A stretch of DNA of 34,845 nt from an uncultured Bacilli bacterium (GTDB lineage: Bacteria; Bacillota_I; Bacilli_A; RF39; UBA660): positions 1-34,845 of the forward strand of contig CANROR010000003.1 in the NCBI GenBank assembly GCA_947632275.1, read 5' to 3'. Below the pieces are notes generated by a model. The model had not been told where the DNA came from, ran no database searches, and saw only the letters and a list, made by a program, of their open reading frames with translations. The position numbers and the translations under genes were made by a program. Positions 15,516-22,793 of this stretch are shown here, piece by piece; within the stretch, counting starts at the first letter, position 1, and every line of letters starts with the position of its first letter.

Positions 15516-16784
15516 ATGAAAGAATATATGCCAAGAATTATTGATAAAATTTTAAAAAATAAATTAGAATATATGGGAGCTGTGGTAATCGAAGGACCTA
15601 AATGGTGTGGCAAGTCTACTACTGCTAAAAATATTGCTAAAAGTTTAATAGAACTACAAGATCCTGATAATAAAATTCAGTATGATAATATTAATGCTAC
15701 AAAGCCTTCTTTATTTTTAGAAGGAGAAAAACCTCGGTTATTAGATGAATGGCAAATGTATCCTGTTATTTGGGATTCGATTAGAACCGATGTAGATAGA
15801 ACAGGATTAAAAGGCCAATATATTCTTACAGGATCAACTAATATGTTAAATATTAATCATAAAACGATGCACAGTGGCACAGGAAGAATTGCTAAACTTA
15901 CGATGCGACCAATGTCACTATATGAATCTGGTGATTCTAATGGAAAAGTTTCCTTAGAAGATATCATTAATGGTAAAGATATATCTGGCGTATCGAATTT
16001 AGAATTAGAGGATATTATAAATGTTATAATTCGCGGTGGTTGGCCAGAATCTATTAATATTCCCGGGGATAATAAATATAAAATTGTTCGCGACTACGTA
16101 TATAGCTTATATAATGAAGAGGTAAGAAAAATTGATGGCGTTGAAAGAGATAAAATAAAAATGGAAGCTTTACTTAAAAGTCTTAGTCGAAACATTTCAA
16201 CTTCCGTTAGTAAATCAACTATAGCTAGTGATGTTGCCAATGTCTTTTCTAAAGAAGTATCTATGCCCACGGTAAATGATTATTTAATTACCTTAGAAAA
16301 ACTATTTGTTTTAGAATATGTTCCAGCAACTAATTTAAATTTGCGATCTTCTATTCAATTAAGAACTAGTCCCAAACTAGAATTAGTTGATCCTTCAATT
16401 GCTATTGCGGCTTTAGGCTTAAATAGAAATGATTTAATAAATGATTTAAATTTCATGGGCTTTATTTTTGAAAATTTATGTTATCGTGATTTAAAAATAT
16501 ACGCAGAGGCAATAGATGCTAATTTATTTTATTATCGTGATAATAAAGATTTTGAAGTTGATTTTATCCTTAAAACGGCTAATGATAAATGGGGGGCTAT
16601 TGAAGTTAAATTAGGAGCTAAGCAAATTGATGAAGCTGCCGAAACTCTTAAAAAATTTAAAACTAAAGTAGATTTAAAGAAAAGTGGAGAACCAGCATTT
16701 TTAATGGTTTTAACCGGTTCTAGTTTATCCTATGTAAGAGAAGATGGGGTTTATGTTGTATCAATTGGCAATTTAAAAAATTAA
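15516..16784 (+). CDS. AAA ATPase with DUF4143 domain
   Basis: Predicted ATP-binding protein of 422 aa with unknown substrate. Residues about 20-150 are an AAA_14-type ATPase: Walker A GPKWCGKST (27-35), Walker B-like PRLLDEWQ, and LTGSTN as sensor. The C-terminal half is DUF4143, ending in a nuclease-like fold (VDFIL, then WGAIEVKLG, which resembles the D...ExK pattern of PD-(D/E)xK enzymes). The family is abundant and often multicopy in gut bacteria and archaea; its role is not established. The gene is monocistronic, with its own promoter, upstream tandem repeats and a 53-bp direct repeat on each side, so it looks like an inserted cassette between sigE and the CotH remnant. A role in defence or DNA transactions is possible but unproved. 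Confidence 0.85.
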   Translation: MKEYMPRIIDKILKNKLEYMGAVVIEGPKWCGKSTTAKNIAKSLIELQDPDNKIQYDNINATKPSLFLEGEKPRLLDEWQMYPVIWDSIRTDVDRTGLKGQYILTGSTNMLNINHKTMHSGTGRIAKLTMRPMSLYESGDSNGKVSLEDIINGKDISGVSNLELEDIINVIIRGGWPESINIPGDNKYKIVRDYVYSLYNEEVRKIDGVERDKIKMEALLKSLSRNISTSVSKSTIASDVANVFSKEVSMPTVNDYLITLEKLFVLEYVPATNLNLRSSIQLRTSPKLELVDPSIAIAALGLNRNDLINDLNFMGFIFENLCYRDLKIYAEAIDANLFYYRDNKDFEVDFILKTANDKWGAIEVKLGAKQIDEAAETLKKFKTKVDLKKSGEPAFLMVLTGSSLSYVREDGVYVVSIGNLKN

Positions 16785-16792
16785 GATAATCA

Positions 16793-16845
16793 ATCGTAAT
16801 AAATTGCCAAAATATTGAAAAAATTACGCTGTGGCGTAATTTTTT
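16793..16845 (+). repeat. 53-bp direct repeat, copy 2 (after the ATPase gene)
   Basis: Starts ATCGTAATAAATTGCC, 8 bases after the ATPase stop, and matches copy 1 at 15335-15387 except at three positions. Confidence 0.9.
16818..16845. terminator. Terminator of the ATPase gene and of the convergent CotH remnant
   Basis: AAAAAATTACGC and GCGTAATTTTTT pair as a perfect 12-bp stem around a TGTG loop. The A and T runs make it usable on both strands. Confidence 0.8.
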
Positions 16846-16853
16846 GCGGTTTA

Positions 16854-17289
16854 TTAATCTTTTTTTGCTTTATTTTGTTCTGAATTTTTTCTACGATATT
16901 TAACAATAATTAGGGAAGATGCTAATAAAATAATAGCAATGCACCCTAAAATATAATATCCATTATAATTTTTAGGAGGATAAAAACTATTCATTAATTC
17001 ATCAACTACTGGTGTTCTTTGCGTTAAAAATTCTTTTATTTGATTTAAATCGTGGCCAGGAATTGTTCCCCAACGATCTTGTTCTTTGGTAAATACTTCT
17101 TGAGGAATTTGATTTTCAAAATTATTAAATTCTTGCATAACATAATCAACATTTAGAAATTCTTTCTTTCATCTTTTTGGCTAGCCATATTGGATAAGTT
17201 ACCATTTAAATATAGCTTTGGCAATTCATTGGCTTTAACCATTGGAATACTTAAAACTAAAATTATAAAATAACAAATTTATTCATCAT
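16854..17289 (-). pseudogene. Broken CotH-like surface protein gene (internal deletion and frameshift)
   Basis: Only the two ends of a larger gene remain. At the 5' end, two ATGs (17289, 17286) open MMNKFVIL, then stop codons; one frame over, the reading continues as ILVLSIPMVKANELPKLYLN and GNLSNMASQKDERK, a signal peptide and the start typical of CotH-type surface proteins of gut Firmicutes. It stops at a TAA near 17155. In a third frame an open stretch (up to 17138 from an ATG) gives DRWGTIPGHDLNQIKEFLTQ, like the end of a CotH domain, then one membrane helix (about 62-82) and a basic tail KYRRKNSEQNKAKKD. The middle of the kinase domain is missing. The CotH assignment of the remnants is from memory of the family; the frame breaks are seen directly. 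Confidence 0.6.
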
Positions 17290-17306
17290 TACATCTTATT
17301 CTTTGT

Positions 17307-17322
17307 TCAATTATATAATTGA
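17307..17322. repeat. 16-bp perfect palindrome upstream of the CotH remnant
   Basis: TCAATTATATAATTGA is its own reverse complement. It lies just upstream of the remnant's start on the minus strand, with TTGAC nearby, and may be an old promoter/operator. Low complexity makes chance possible. Confidence 0.35.
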
Positions 17323-17385
17323 GTGATAAAAGTCAAAATTTTAAATTGTTAAAAACTTAATATCTAAAAAATTTGATAAAAAAAC

Positions 17386-17414
17386 TTGAAAATATATATA
17401 TATATATATATAAT
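17386..17414 (+). promoter_or_regulatory. Promoter with a TA-repeat spacer, VTC-DUF4956-CotH operon
   Basis: TTGAAA (17386-17391), a 17-nt spacer and TATAAT (17409-17414). The spacer is AT alternation that runs on into the -10, giving (TA)10 at 17393-17412. Two G5 runs (17417-17421 and 17425-17429) follow at the expected transcription start. Confidence 0.75.
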
Positions 17415-17463
17415 TAGGGGGATAGGGGGAAAATCAATTTTTTAAAAATATGTAGGAGAAATT

Positions 17464-18168
17464 ATGAAAACGTTATCAGTTTATCGAACAGAAAATAAGT
17501 ATATTATAAATTCTATTCAAATGCAAAATATAAAAGCTAAATTGGATAAAATCTTAAAAAGAGATTTTCATTCCCAAAATGGTAGTTATATGGTTAGAAG
17601 TTTATATTTTGATTCAATTAATAATATTGATTTTCAAACTAAATTAGCCGGCACGGAAATACGAAAAAAAATTAGAATAAGAACATATGATACGCATGCT
17701 AATAAATGCAAATTAGAAATGAAAGCTAAAAATGGTGATAATCAACATAAAATTAGCTTATGGATTACGAAAGACGATACTTACCAATTAATAAATCGAA
17801 AATTTGATGTTTTAAAAAAATATTTTAATACAAATGAAGCAGCAATAGATATTTACTTAACAATGAGATTAGGTTGCTACATACCGGTTGTAATGGTGGA
17901 ATATGAACGGATTGCGTATACTTATCCTATTAATAATGCGAGAATTACATTTGATTTTAATATAAAAAGTTCTGAAAGTAATTTTGATTTATTTGATTCT
18001 AATATTTTATACAATAATATAATGTTAGAAAATATAGTTTTGGAAGTTAAATATAATGGTAAAAGTATTAGTTTTATAAATAACATTTTAAATAAGTTTA
18101 AAATTGTAAAAACATCAATAAGTAAATATTGTTTAAGTCGATATATATTTTATGATTTTAATTTTTAG
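17464..18168 (+). CDS. VTC-domain polyphosphate polymerase-like protein
   Basis: A 234-aa protein made entirely of a VTC domain, the catalytic tunnel fold that in yeast Vtc4 polymerises ATP gamma-phosphate into polyphosphate. Conserved features are visible: RTENKYII at the start, SLYFDS, KKIRIRTYD, LEMKAK, VVMVEYERIAY, and LEVKYNGK with SISKYCLSRY at the end; the basic residues line the tunnel in characterised members. There is no membrane segment, so it is cytoplasmic and probably docks on the DUF4956 protein encoded 10 nt downstream. GGAG precedes the ATG. The association with DUF4956 and CotH genes recurs in Firmicutes; activity in this host is inferred, and the product could be another phosphate polymer. 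Confidence 0.88.
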   Translation: MKTLSVYRTENKYIINSIQMQNIKAKLDKILKRDFHSQNGSYMVRSLYFDSINNIDFQTKLAGTEIRKKIRIRTYDTHANKCKLEMKAKNGDNQHKISLWITKDDTYQLINRKFDVLKKYFNTNEAAIDIYLTMRLGCYIPVVMVEYERIAYTYPINNARITFDFNIKSSESNFDLFDSNILYNNIMLENIVLEVKYNGKSISFINNILNKFKIVKTSISKYCLSRYIFYDFNF

Positions 18169-18178
18169 GAGGTAAAAA

Positions 18179-18847
18179 ATGACAAAAGAAAAAATATTTA
18201 ATTACTTTTTAACAAATAATGCTAATTTAGGAGTAAAAATGATTGTTTTTACCATGTTAGCAGCATTAGTAATTGCTAGTATAATTTATGTAACTTATTA
18301 TAATACTCATAAAGGTGTTGCTTATAATAAAGGGTTTAATGCTTCATTAATAATTGTTTTATTAATTTCGGTTGTAATAATGCTAATGATAAGTAGCAAT
18401 ATTGTTATTTCTTTAGGGATGGTCGGAGCATTATCAATAGTTCGTTTTCGGACGGCAGTAAAGGATAGTAGAGATACAATTTTTATATTTTGGTCGATAA
18501 CTGAAGGTTTATGTGTTGGTTCTTTGAATTTTAAATTAGCTTTTATAACGACGTTATTTATTTCCATAATTTTATTAATTCTTACTAATTTGCCAAAATT
18601 AAATTGTAAATATTTACTTGTAATTACGGGAAATAATATTGATAATTTGGCAATCGAAAAAATCTTAAATACGTATTCAACACATAATAAGATAAGATCA
18701 AATAATAAGAATGAAGAAAGTCAAGAAATAATATATGAAATAAGAACTAAAAAAGAATTAGATGCTAATATAGTAAACGAATTAGTAAAAACAAAAGGAA
18801 TTGAAACTGTAAATTATGTTATTGAATCTAGCGAAACAGTTGGTTAA
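18179..18847 (+). CDS. DUF4956 membrane protein
   Basis: A 222-aa protein with three or four membrane helices (about 20-41, 55-88 as one or two, and 117-136) and a cytoplasmic C-terminal domain of about 85 aa. The conserved stretch GMVGALSIVRFRTAVKDSRD, followed by TIFIFWSITEGLCVG, is the DUF4956 signature: a small-residue helix, then a charged arginine-rich loop facing the membrane. AGGAGG lies before the ATG. Encoded between the VTC and CotH genes, it is a plausible channel or anchor that moves the polymer or couples the cytoplasmic polymerase to the outside kinase; that is inference. The function of the family is not established. Confidence 0.85.
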   Translation: MTKEKIFNYFLTNNANLGVKMIVFTMLAALVIASIIYVTYYNTHKGVAYNKGFNASLIIVLLISVVIMLMISSNIVISLGMVGALSIVRFRTAVKDSRDTIFIFWSITEGLCVGSLNFKLAFITTLFISIILLILTNLPKLNCKYLLVITGNNIDNLAIEKILNTYSTHNKIRSNNKNEESQEIIYEIRTKKELDANIVNELVKTKGIETVNYVIESSETVG

Positions 18848-18849
18848 TT

Positions 18850-21063
18850 ATGAAAACTAAATTTTTAAAATGGCAATTAGTTATTACAATTGGTATTTTT
18901 CTTATAGTAATATTTTCTTTTTATTATTTTGAAAATAAAAATTTAAAAGCATACCCGGATGATGTTTTATCGTTTAATATTAATAGTGGTTTTTATGATA
19001 AAGAAATTGATATCGAAATTAAAAAATCATTTTCTTTGCCATTTGGAACCAAATTATATTACACCTTAGATGGGAATGATCCCTCAAATGAAAGCAATTT
19101 ATATACAGGTAAAATTTCTTTATCCCTTGATGAAAAAAATTTAAAAGTTTATCCTTTAAAAGTTGTTGCATATTATAAAGGCAATTATAGTGAAATTTAT
19201 AATGAAACTTACATATTGGATAAAGAAATAAAAGAAAATGATATAACACTTATAAGTATTACCTCGGATGAAAAAAATTTATATGATTATGATAAAGGTA
19301 TTTTAGTTAAAGGAGCAAATGATAACTATTATCAACGAAGTGATGATTGGCTAAGGGATGCCCATATTGCCATTTTTAGTGAAAAAGGCGAAAATTTATT
19401 ATCCCAAAATATATTGTTGGGAGTATCAGGGGGAAGTAATTCTTCTGAAAATCCCAAATCATTTAAAATAAAGGCCATAAATGAGGAAAAATTAAATTTA
19501 AATTTTTATGATGAAGATTATAAAGCGTCTTTTTCCTTAATAAATAATTATAATAGTTTAAGATTAAGATCAGGATCTCAAGATTTAAAAACTGGAAATA
19601 TCCGTTCAGGAATAATTAGCCAACTTGCTAGTGATAGTAATTTTGACGGTGCTTCAATTTCTAAAAGAGCAGTAGTATTTCTTAACGGTGAGTTTTATGG
19701 TATTCACGATATAGAACAAAATTATTCAAATTCTTTTTTAGCTAAAAAATATTCTTTACCAAATTCTGATTTAATTGAAAAATATAAGGGTAAGGATATT
19801 ACAACGACAGTTGACGCTAAAATAATTCAATATTTTTATCAAGATTTAAATATGGAACAAAATCGACAAGAATTAGAAAAATATGTGGATATGGATAGTT
19901 ATTTATTTTATTATGCTATTGAAATTTTAGCTAATAATATTGATTGGCCAAATAATAATTTTGAAATATGGCGTTACACCGGTGAGTACAATCCAAATAA
20001 TAAATATACGGACGGAAGATATAGATTTTTAATTTATGATGTTGATGCCATTTTTTCTGGAGATATCCATATTGGCGATTTAGGGGATGATTATCGTGAT
20101 GTATTAATGTTAATTATGAATAATATGTACAATCAACAAAATACATCATTTGTTCAAGTAATGAAATCAACTTATTATCGAAATAAATTTGTTAGAATTG
20201 TAGAAGATTTATTAAATACATCTTTTTCTAGAGAAAATATGCTAAAAATTGCTGATGAAGAAGCTAATAAAATTAATAAAGCAGTTTCAACTTATTACAC
20301 GAAAGAAGAAAAAAATAATTTTTTATATCATGTTGAGTATATAAAAGAAAATATGGAAAATCGGAAAAAAGAAATTGAAAATGACTTTAATCAATTATTT
20401 GCTTTAAAAGAAAAACATAAAATAAATATTGCTTCTACCACTGGGATGAAAATTTATTGGAATAATGTGGAATTATTGCAAAATGAACAATATGAAAATG
20501 AATATTATACCGATATTAAATTGGATTTTCATTACGAAGAATACCCAGGGTATAAATTTCAATATTGGCTTGTAAATGGTAAAAAAATATATGATAAAGA
20601 TTTAATTATTGACAACAATTATAAAAATAAAAATGTGGAAATTAAAATTGTAACGGAATATGTACCAGATATAAATCATTTAATAATTAGTGAAATTTAT
20701 TCTAATGGAAGCTATGATTGGATAAAAATTACTAATACGGGAAAAAATGAGATTAATTTAAAAAATTATTTTCTTTCGGATAATATAAATAAATTAGATA
20801 AATATCGGTTACCAGATGTAATTTTAAAAAGTAATCAAAGTATAATTATAAATGGTAGCAAAAATTATTATGCGTTAGGAGATTATATTTCAAATTTTAA
20901 TTTAAAAGAATATGAATATCTTTATTTGACTTATAATGATCAAATATGCGATAGTTTACAAGTGCCAAGAACATCAAGTATCGAAACATATGGTCGAGTT
21001 GATAATAGTAATACTTTTAAATTTTTCATAAATTATAATAATTTACGAAAAAATAATACGTAA
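18850..21063 (+). CDS. CotH-family kinase with CHB_HEX and lamin-tail domains
   Basis: Surface protein of 737 aa. Residues 7-27 are a membrane anchor or signal. About 40-135 is a chitobiase/hexosaminidase C-terminal-like domain (GTKLYYTLDGNDPSNE). About 140-500 is a CotH kinase domain: SKSF-type lysine region (NPKSFKIKA), LRLRSGSQD, VVFLNGEFYGIHDIEQNY, NNIDWPNNNFEIWRY and FLIYDVDAIF, which holds the metal-binding aspartates. About 625-735 is a lamin-tail-like domain (HLIISEIYSNGSYDWIKITN). CotH in Bacillus is an atypical kinase that phosphorylates spore coat proteins; here the anchor suggests an extracellular enzyme. The start follows the DUF4956 stop by two bases with no ribosome site, so it is coupled. 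All catalytic motifs look intact, unlike the remnant upstream. Confidence 0.88.
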   Translation: MKTKFLKWQLVITIGIFLIVIFSFYYFENKNLKAYPDDVLSFNINSGFYDKEIDIEIKKSFSLPFGTKLYYTLDGNDPSNESNLYTGKISLSLDEKNLKVYPLKVVAYYKGNYSEIYNETYILDKEIKENDITLISITSDEKNLYDYDKGILVKGANDNYYQRSDDWLRDAHIAIFSEKGENLLSQNILLGVSGGSNSSENPKSFKIKAINEEKLNLNFYDEDYKASFSLINNYNSLRLRSGSQDLKTGNIRSGIISQLASDSNFDGASISKRAVVFLNGEFYGIHDIEQNYSNSFLAKKYSLPNSDLIEKYKGKDITTTVDAKIIQYFYQDLNMEQNRQELEKYVDMDSYLFYYAIEILANNIDWPNNNFEIWRYTGEYNPNNKYTDGRYRFLIYDVDAIFSGDIHIGDLGDDYRDVLMLIMNNMYNQQNTSFVQVMKSTYYRNKFVRIVEDLLNTSFSRENMLKIADEEANKINKAVSTYYTKEEKNNFLYHVEYIKENMENRKKEIENDFNQLFALKEKHKINIASTTGMKIYWNNVELLQNEQYENEYYTDIKLDFHYEEYPGYKFQYWLVNGKKIYDKDLIIDNNYKNKNVEIKIVTEYVPDINHLIISEIYSNGSYDWIKITNTGKNEINLKNYFLSDNINKLDKYRLPDVILKSNQSIIINGSKNYYALGDYISNFNLKEYEYLYLTYNDQICDSLQVPRTSSIETYGRVDNSNTFKFFINYNNLRKNNT

Positions 21064-21086
21064 TTAAACAAAATAATTCGCTAAAT

Positions 21087-21115
21087 TTGCATTTTTGGCA
21101 TATATATGCTATAAT
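21087..21115 (+). promoter_or_regulatory. Promoter with a palindromic spacer, acyltransferase gene
   Basis: TTGCAT (21087-21092), 17 nt, TATAAT (21110-21115). The spacer ends in the perfect palindrome GCATATATATGC (21098-21109), which abuts the -10 and could be an operator. Confidence 0.75.
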
Positions 21116-21158
21116 TAAGACACATCAGGGGAAATTACTAATTTAGAAGGGGGAAATT

Positions 21159-21881
21159 ATGGAAAATATTATTAAAGGAAAAAATGTAATTGTTCATCCT
21201 ACGGCAATTATTTATCCTAATGTCATTTTACATGATAACGTTTTTATAGGGCCATACTGTATTATTGGCGAACCAACTTCGGATTACTATAAAGATCCTG
21301 ATAATCATGTATTTAAAACGACGGAAATTGGGGAAAATTCAATTATTAGATCAAATAGTATAATTTATGAAGATGTGCATATTGGTAATAATTTTCAAAT
21401 GGGACATCATGCAACGATAAGAGAACAAACTGTTATTGGTGATAATTGTTCGCTTGGTACTTTAGGTGATATTCAAGGTAAAGCTAAAATTGGTAATTTT
21501 GTAAGAATGCATTCCAATAGTCATGTTGGTCAATTTACAACTATTAAAGATTATGTATGGATATTTCCATATTCTATCACGATTAATGATAAGTATCCAC
21601 CAATGGATAAGTTAGTTGGTTGTACGATTGAAGAATATGCGCTTATAACAACCGGTTCAATAATTATGCCGGGGGTAAAAGTTGGTAAAAATGCCCTGGT
21701 AGCGCCTGGTTGTGTAGTGACCAAAGATGTTAAAGATGAAATGGTAGTAATGGGCGTACCAGCCAAAGAAAAATGTTCGATAAGAGATATTCGGGATGAA
21801 GAAGGAAATCCAGTTTATCCTTGGAAAGATTATTTAAAAGAAGATCGCGGATATCCTTGGCAAAGAAAAAGAACTAAATAA
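21159..21881 (+). CDS. Hexapeptide-repeat (left-handed beta-helix) acyltransferase
   Basis: A 240-aa transferase built of hexapeptide repeats (IGPYCIIGE, IGENSIIRSN, IGNNFQMGHH, IGDNCSLGTL, IGNFVRMHSN and VGKNALVAPG are successive turns). HHATIR contains the histidine pair usual at the active site. Such trimeric enzymes move acetyl or other acyl groups from CoA to a sugar hydroxyl or amine. The C-terminal 40 residues are charged and specific (YPWKDYL, DRGYPWQRKR). AGGGGGAAA precedes the ATG. It sits alone between its own promoter and terminator, directly before the exporter operon, so it probably decorates the surface polymer or an activated sugar. Which substrate is unknown; N-acetylation of the dTDP-aminosugar made by the 28-32 kb operon is possible. 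Confidence 0.85.
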   Translation: MENIIKGKNVIVHPTAIIYPNVILHDNVFIGPYCIIGEPTSDYYKDPDNHVFKTTEIGENSIIRSNSIIYEDVHIGNNFQMGHHATIREQTVIGDNCSLGTLGDIQGKAKIGNFVRMHSNSHVGQFTTIKDYVWIFPYSITINDKYPPMDKLVGCTIEEYALITTGSIIMPGVKVGKNALVAPGCVVTKDVKDEMVVMGVPAKEKCSIRDIRDEEGNPVYPWKDYLKEDRGYPWQRKRTK

Positions 21882-21885
21882 AGTG

Positions 21886-21908
21886 AGGAACAGTATTTGT
21901 TCCTTTTT
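21886..21908 (+). terminator. Terminator after the acyltransferase gene
   Basis: AGGAACA (21886-21892) and TGTTCCT (21898-21904) form a perfect 7-bp stem followed by TTTT. Confidence 0.75.
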
Positions 21909-21910
21909 GT

Positions 21911-21939
21911 TTGTTAAAAATTGAGAAATTTGTTATACT
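21911..21939 (+). promoter_or_regulatory. Promoter of the polymer exporter operon
   Basis: TTGTTA (21911-21916), 17 nt, TATACT (21934-21939) with extended-10 TGT. A second extended -10, TGT followed by TATAAT (21962-21967), lies closer to the gene without a clear -35. Confidence 0.6.
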
Positions 21940-21990
21940 AGTAATGCTAAAAATAATTTGTTATAATTAAAGTAGTTGAGGTGAATTAAT

Positions 21991-22785
21991 TTGAAAACAT
22001 TTATGAATAATATAATGTATAGTTTGCAAAAATATAAATTTTTGATGTCGCAATTAGTTAGTCGAGATTTTAAAGTTAAGTATAAAAGAAGCGTTTTAGG
22101 GATTGTTTGGAGTTTACTGTATCCGGTTTTAACTATGGCTGTTATGGCTTTAGTATTTACCAATATGTTTAAAATGAGTATGCCTGGCGTTAATTATTTG
22201 GTATATTTAATGAGTGGTTTGGTTCTATTTAACTATTTTAGTGAAGCATCAAATCTTGCTATGAGTAGTGTGGTAGGCAATTTTAGCTTACTTAATAAAG
22301 TTTATATTCCTAAATATATTTTTCCACTTTCTAAATGTCTATTTGTAGGAATTAACTTTTTGCTTACTTTAATTCCTTTATATGCAATTATTCTTTTAAC
22401 GGGAACTGGATTAAACTGGTATCATTTATTACTTCCATTTGCCTTTATTTGTTTATTTTTATTTACTTTAGGAATGGGTTTTATTTTATCGACGATTTCC
22501 GTATTTTTAAGAGATATGTTTTATATATATGGCGTTGTTTTAACTTTATGGACATATATGACACCAATTATGTATGATTTTGCCATGATTCCTACCCAAC
22601 TTCAATTTATTTTTAAATTAAATCCATTATTTTGGATTCTATATTTTGTTCGGGATATTATTATTTATCATCAAGTTCCGGGAATTAATGTTTGGATATA
22701 TTGTTTATTATTTGCTTTTGGCTTCCTTTTTATTGGAATGTTTGTATTTAAGAAAAATCAAGATAAATTTATTTATTATGTATAG
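21991..22785 (+). CDS. ABC-2 type polysaccharide/teichoic acid export permease (TagG/Wzm family)
   Basis: Integral membrane half of an ABC exporter that flips a lipid-linked polymer to the outer face. The 264-aa protein has about six helices and the family stretch RDFKVKYKRSVLGIVWSLL near residue 25, an amphipathic segment that sits at the membrane surface, plus the NPLFWILYFVRDII region near the C terminus. The start is TTG, supported by GAGGTGA six bases upstream. The ATP-binding partner follows 8 nt downstream. The pair resembles TarGH/TagGH of wall teichoic acid export more than capsule exporters with extra partners, since no polysaccharide co-polymerase genes are present. Confidence 0.92.
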   Translation: MKTFMNNIMYSLQKYKFLMSQLVSRDFKVKYKRSVLGIVWSLLYPVLTMAVMALVFTNMFKMSMPGVNYLVYLMSGLVLFNYFSEASNLAMSSVVGNFSLLNKVYIPKYIFPLSKCLFVGINFLLTLIPLYAIILLTGTGLNWYHLLLPFAFICLFLFTLGMGFILSTISVFLRDMFYIYGVVLTLWTYMTPIMYDFAMIPTQLQFIFKLNPLFWILYFVRDIIIYHQVPGINVWIYCLLFAFGFLFIGMFVFKKNQDKFIYYV

Positions 22786-22793
22786 GTGATAAA

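Noticed and set aside
15335-16845. Insertion sequence with the 53-bp repeats as target-site duplications
   Set aside because: No transposase or terminal inverted repeats, and 53 bp is too long for an ordinary target duplication.
16854-17138. Independent 94-aa single-helix membrane protein
   Set aside because: Its sequence reads as the C-terminal end of a CotH-type protein, and the matching signal-peptide start lies just upstream in broken frames.
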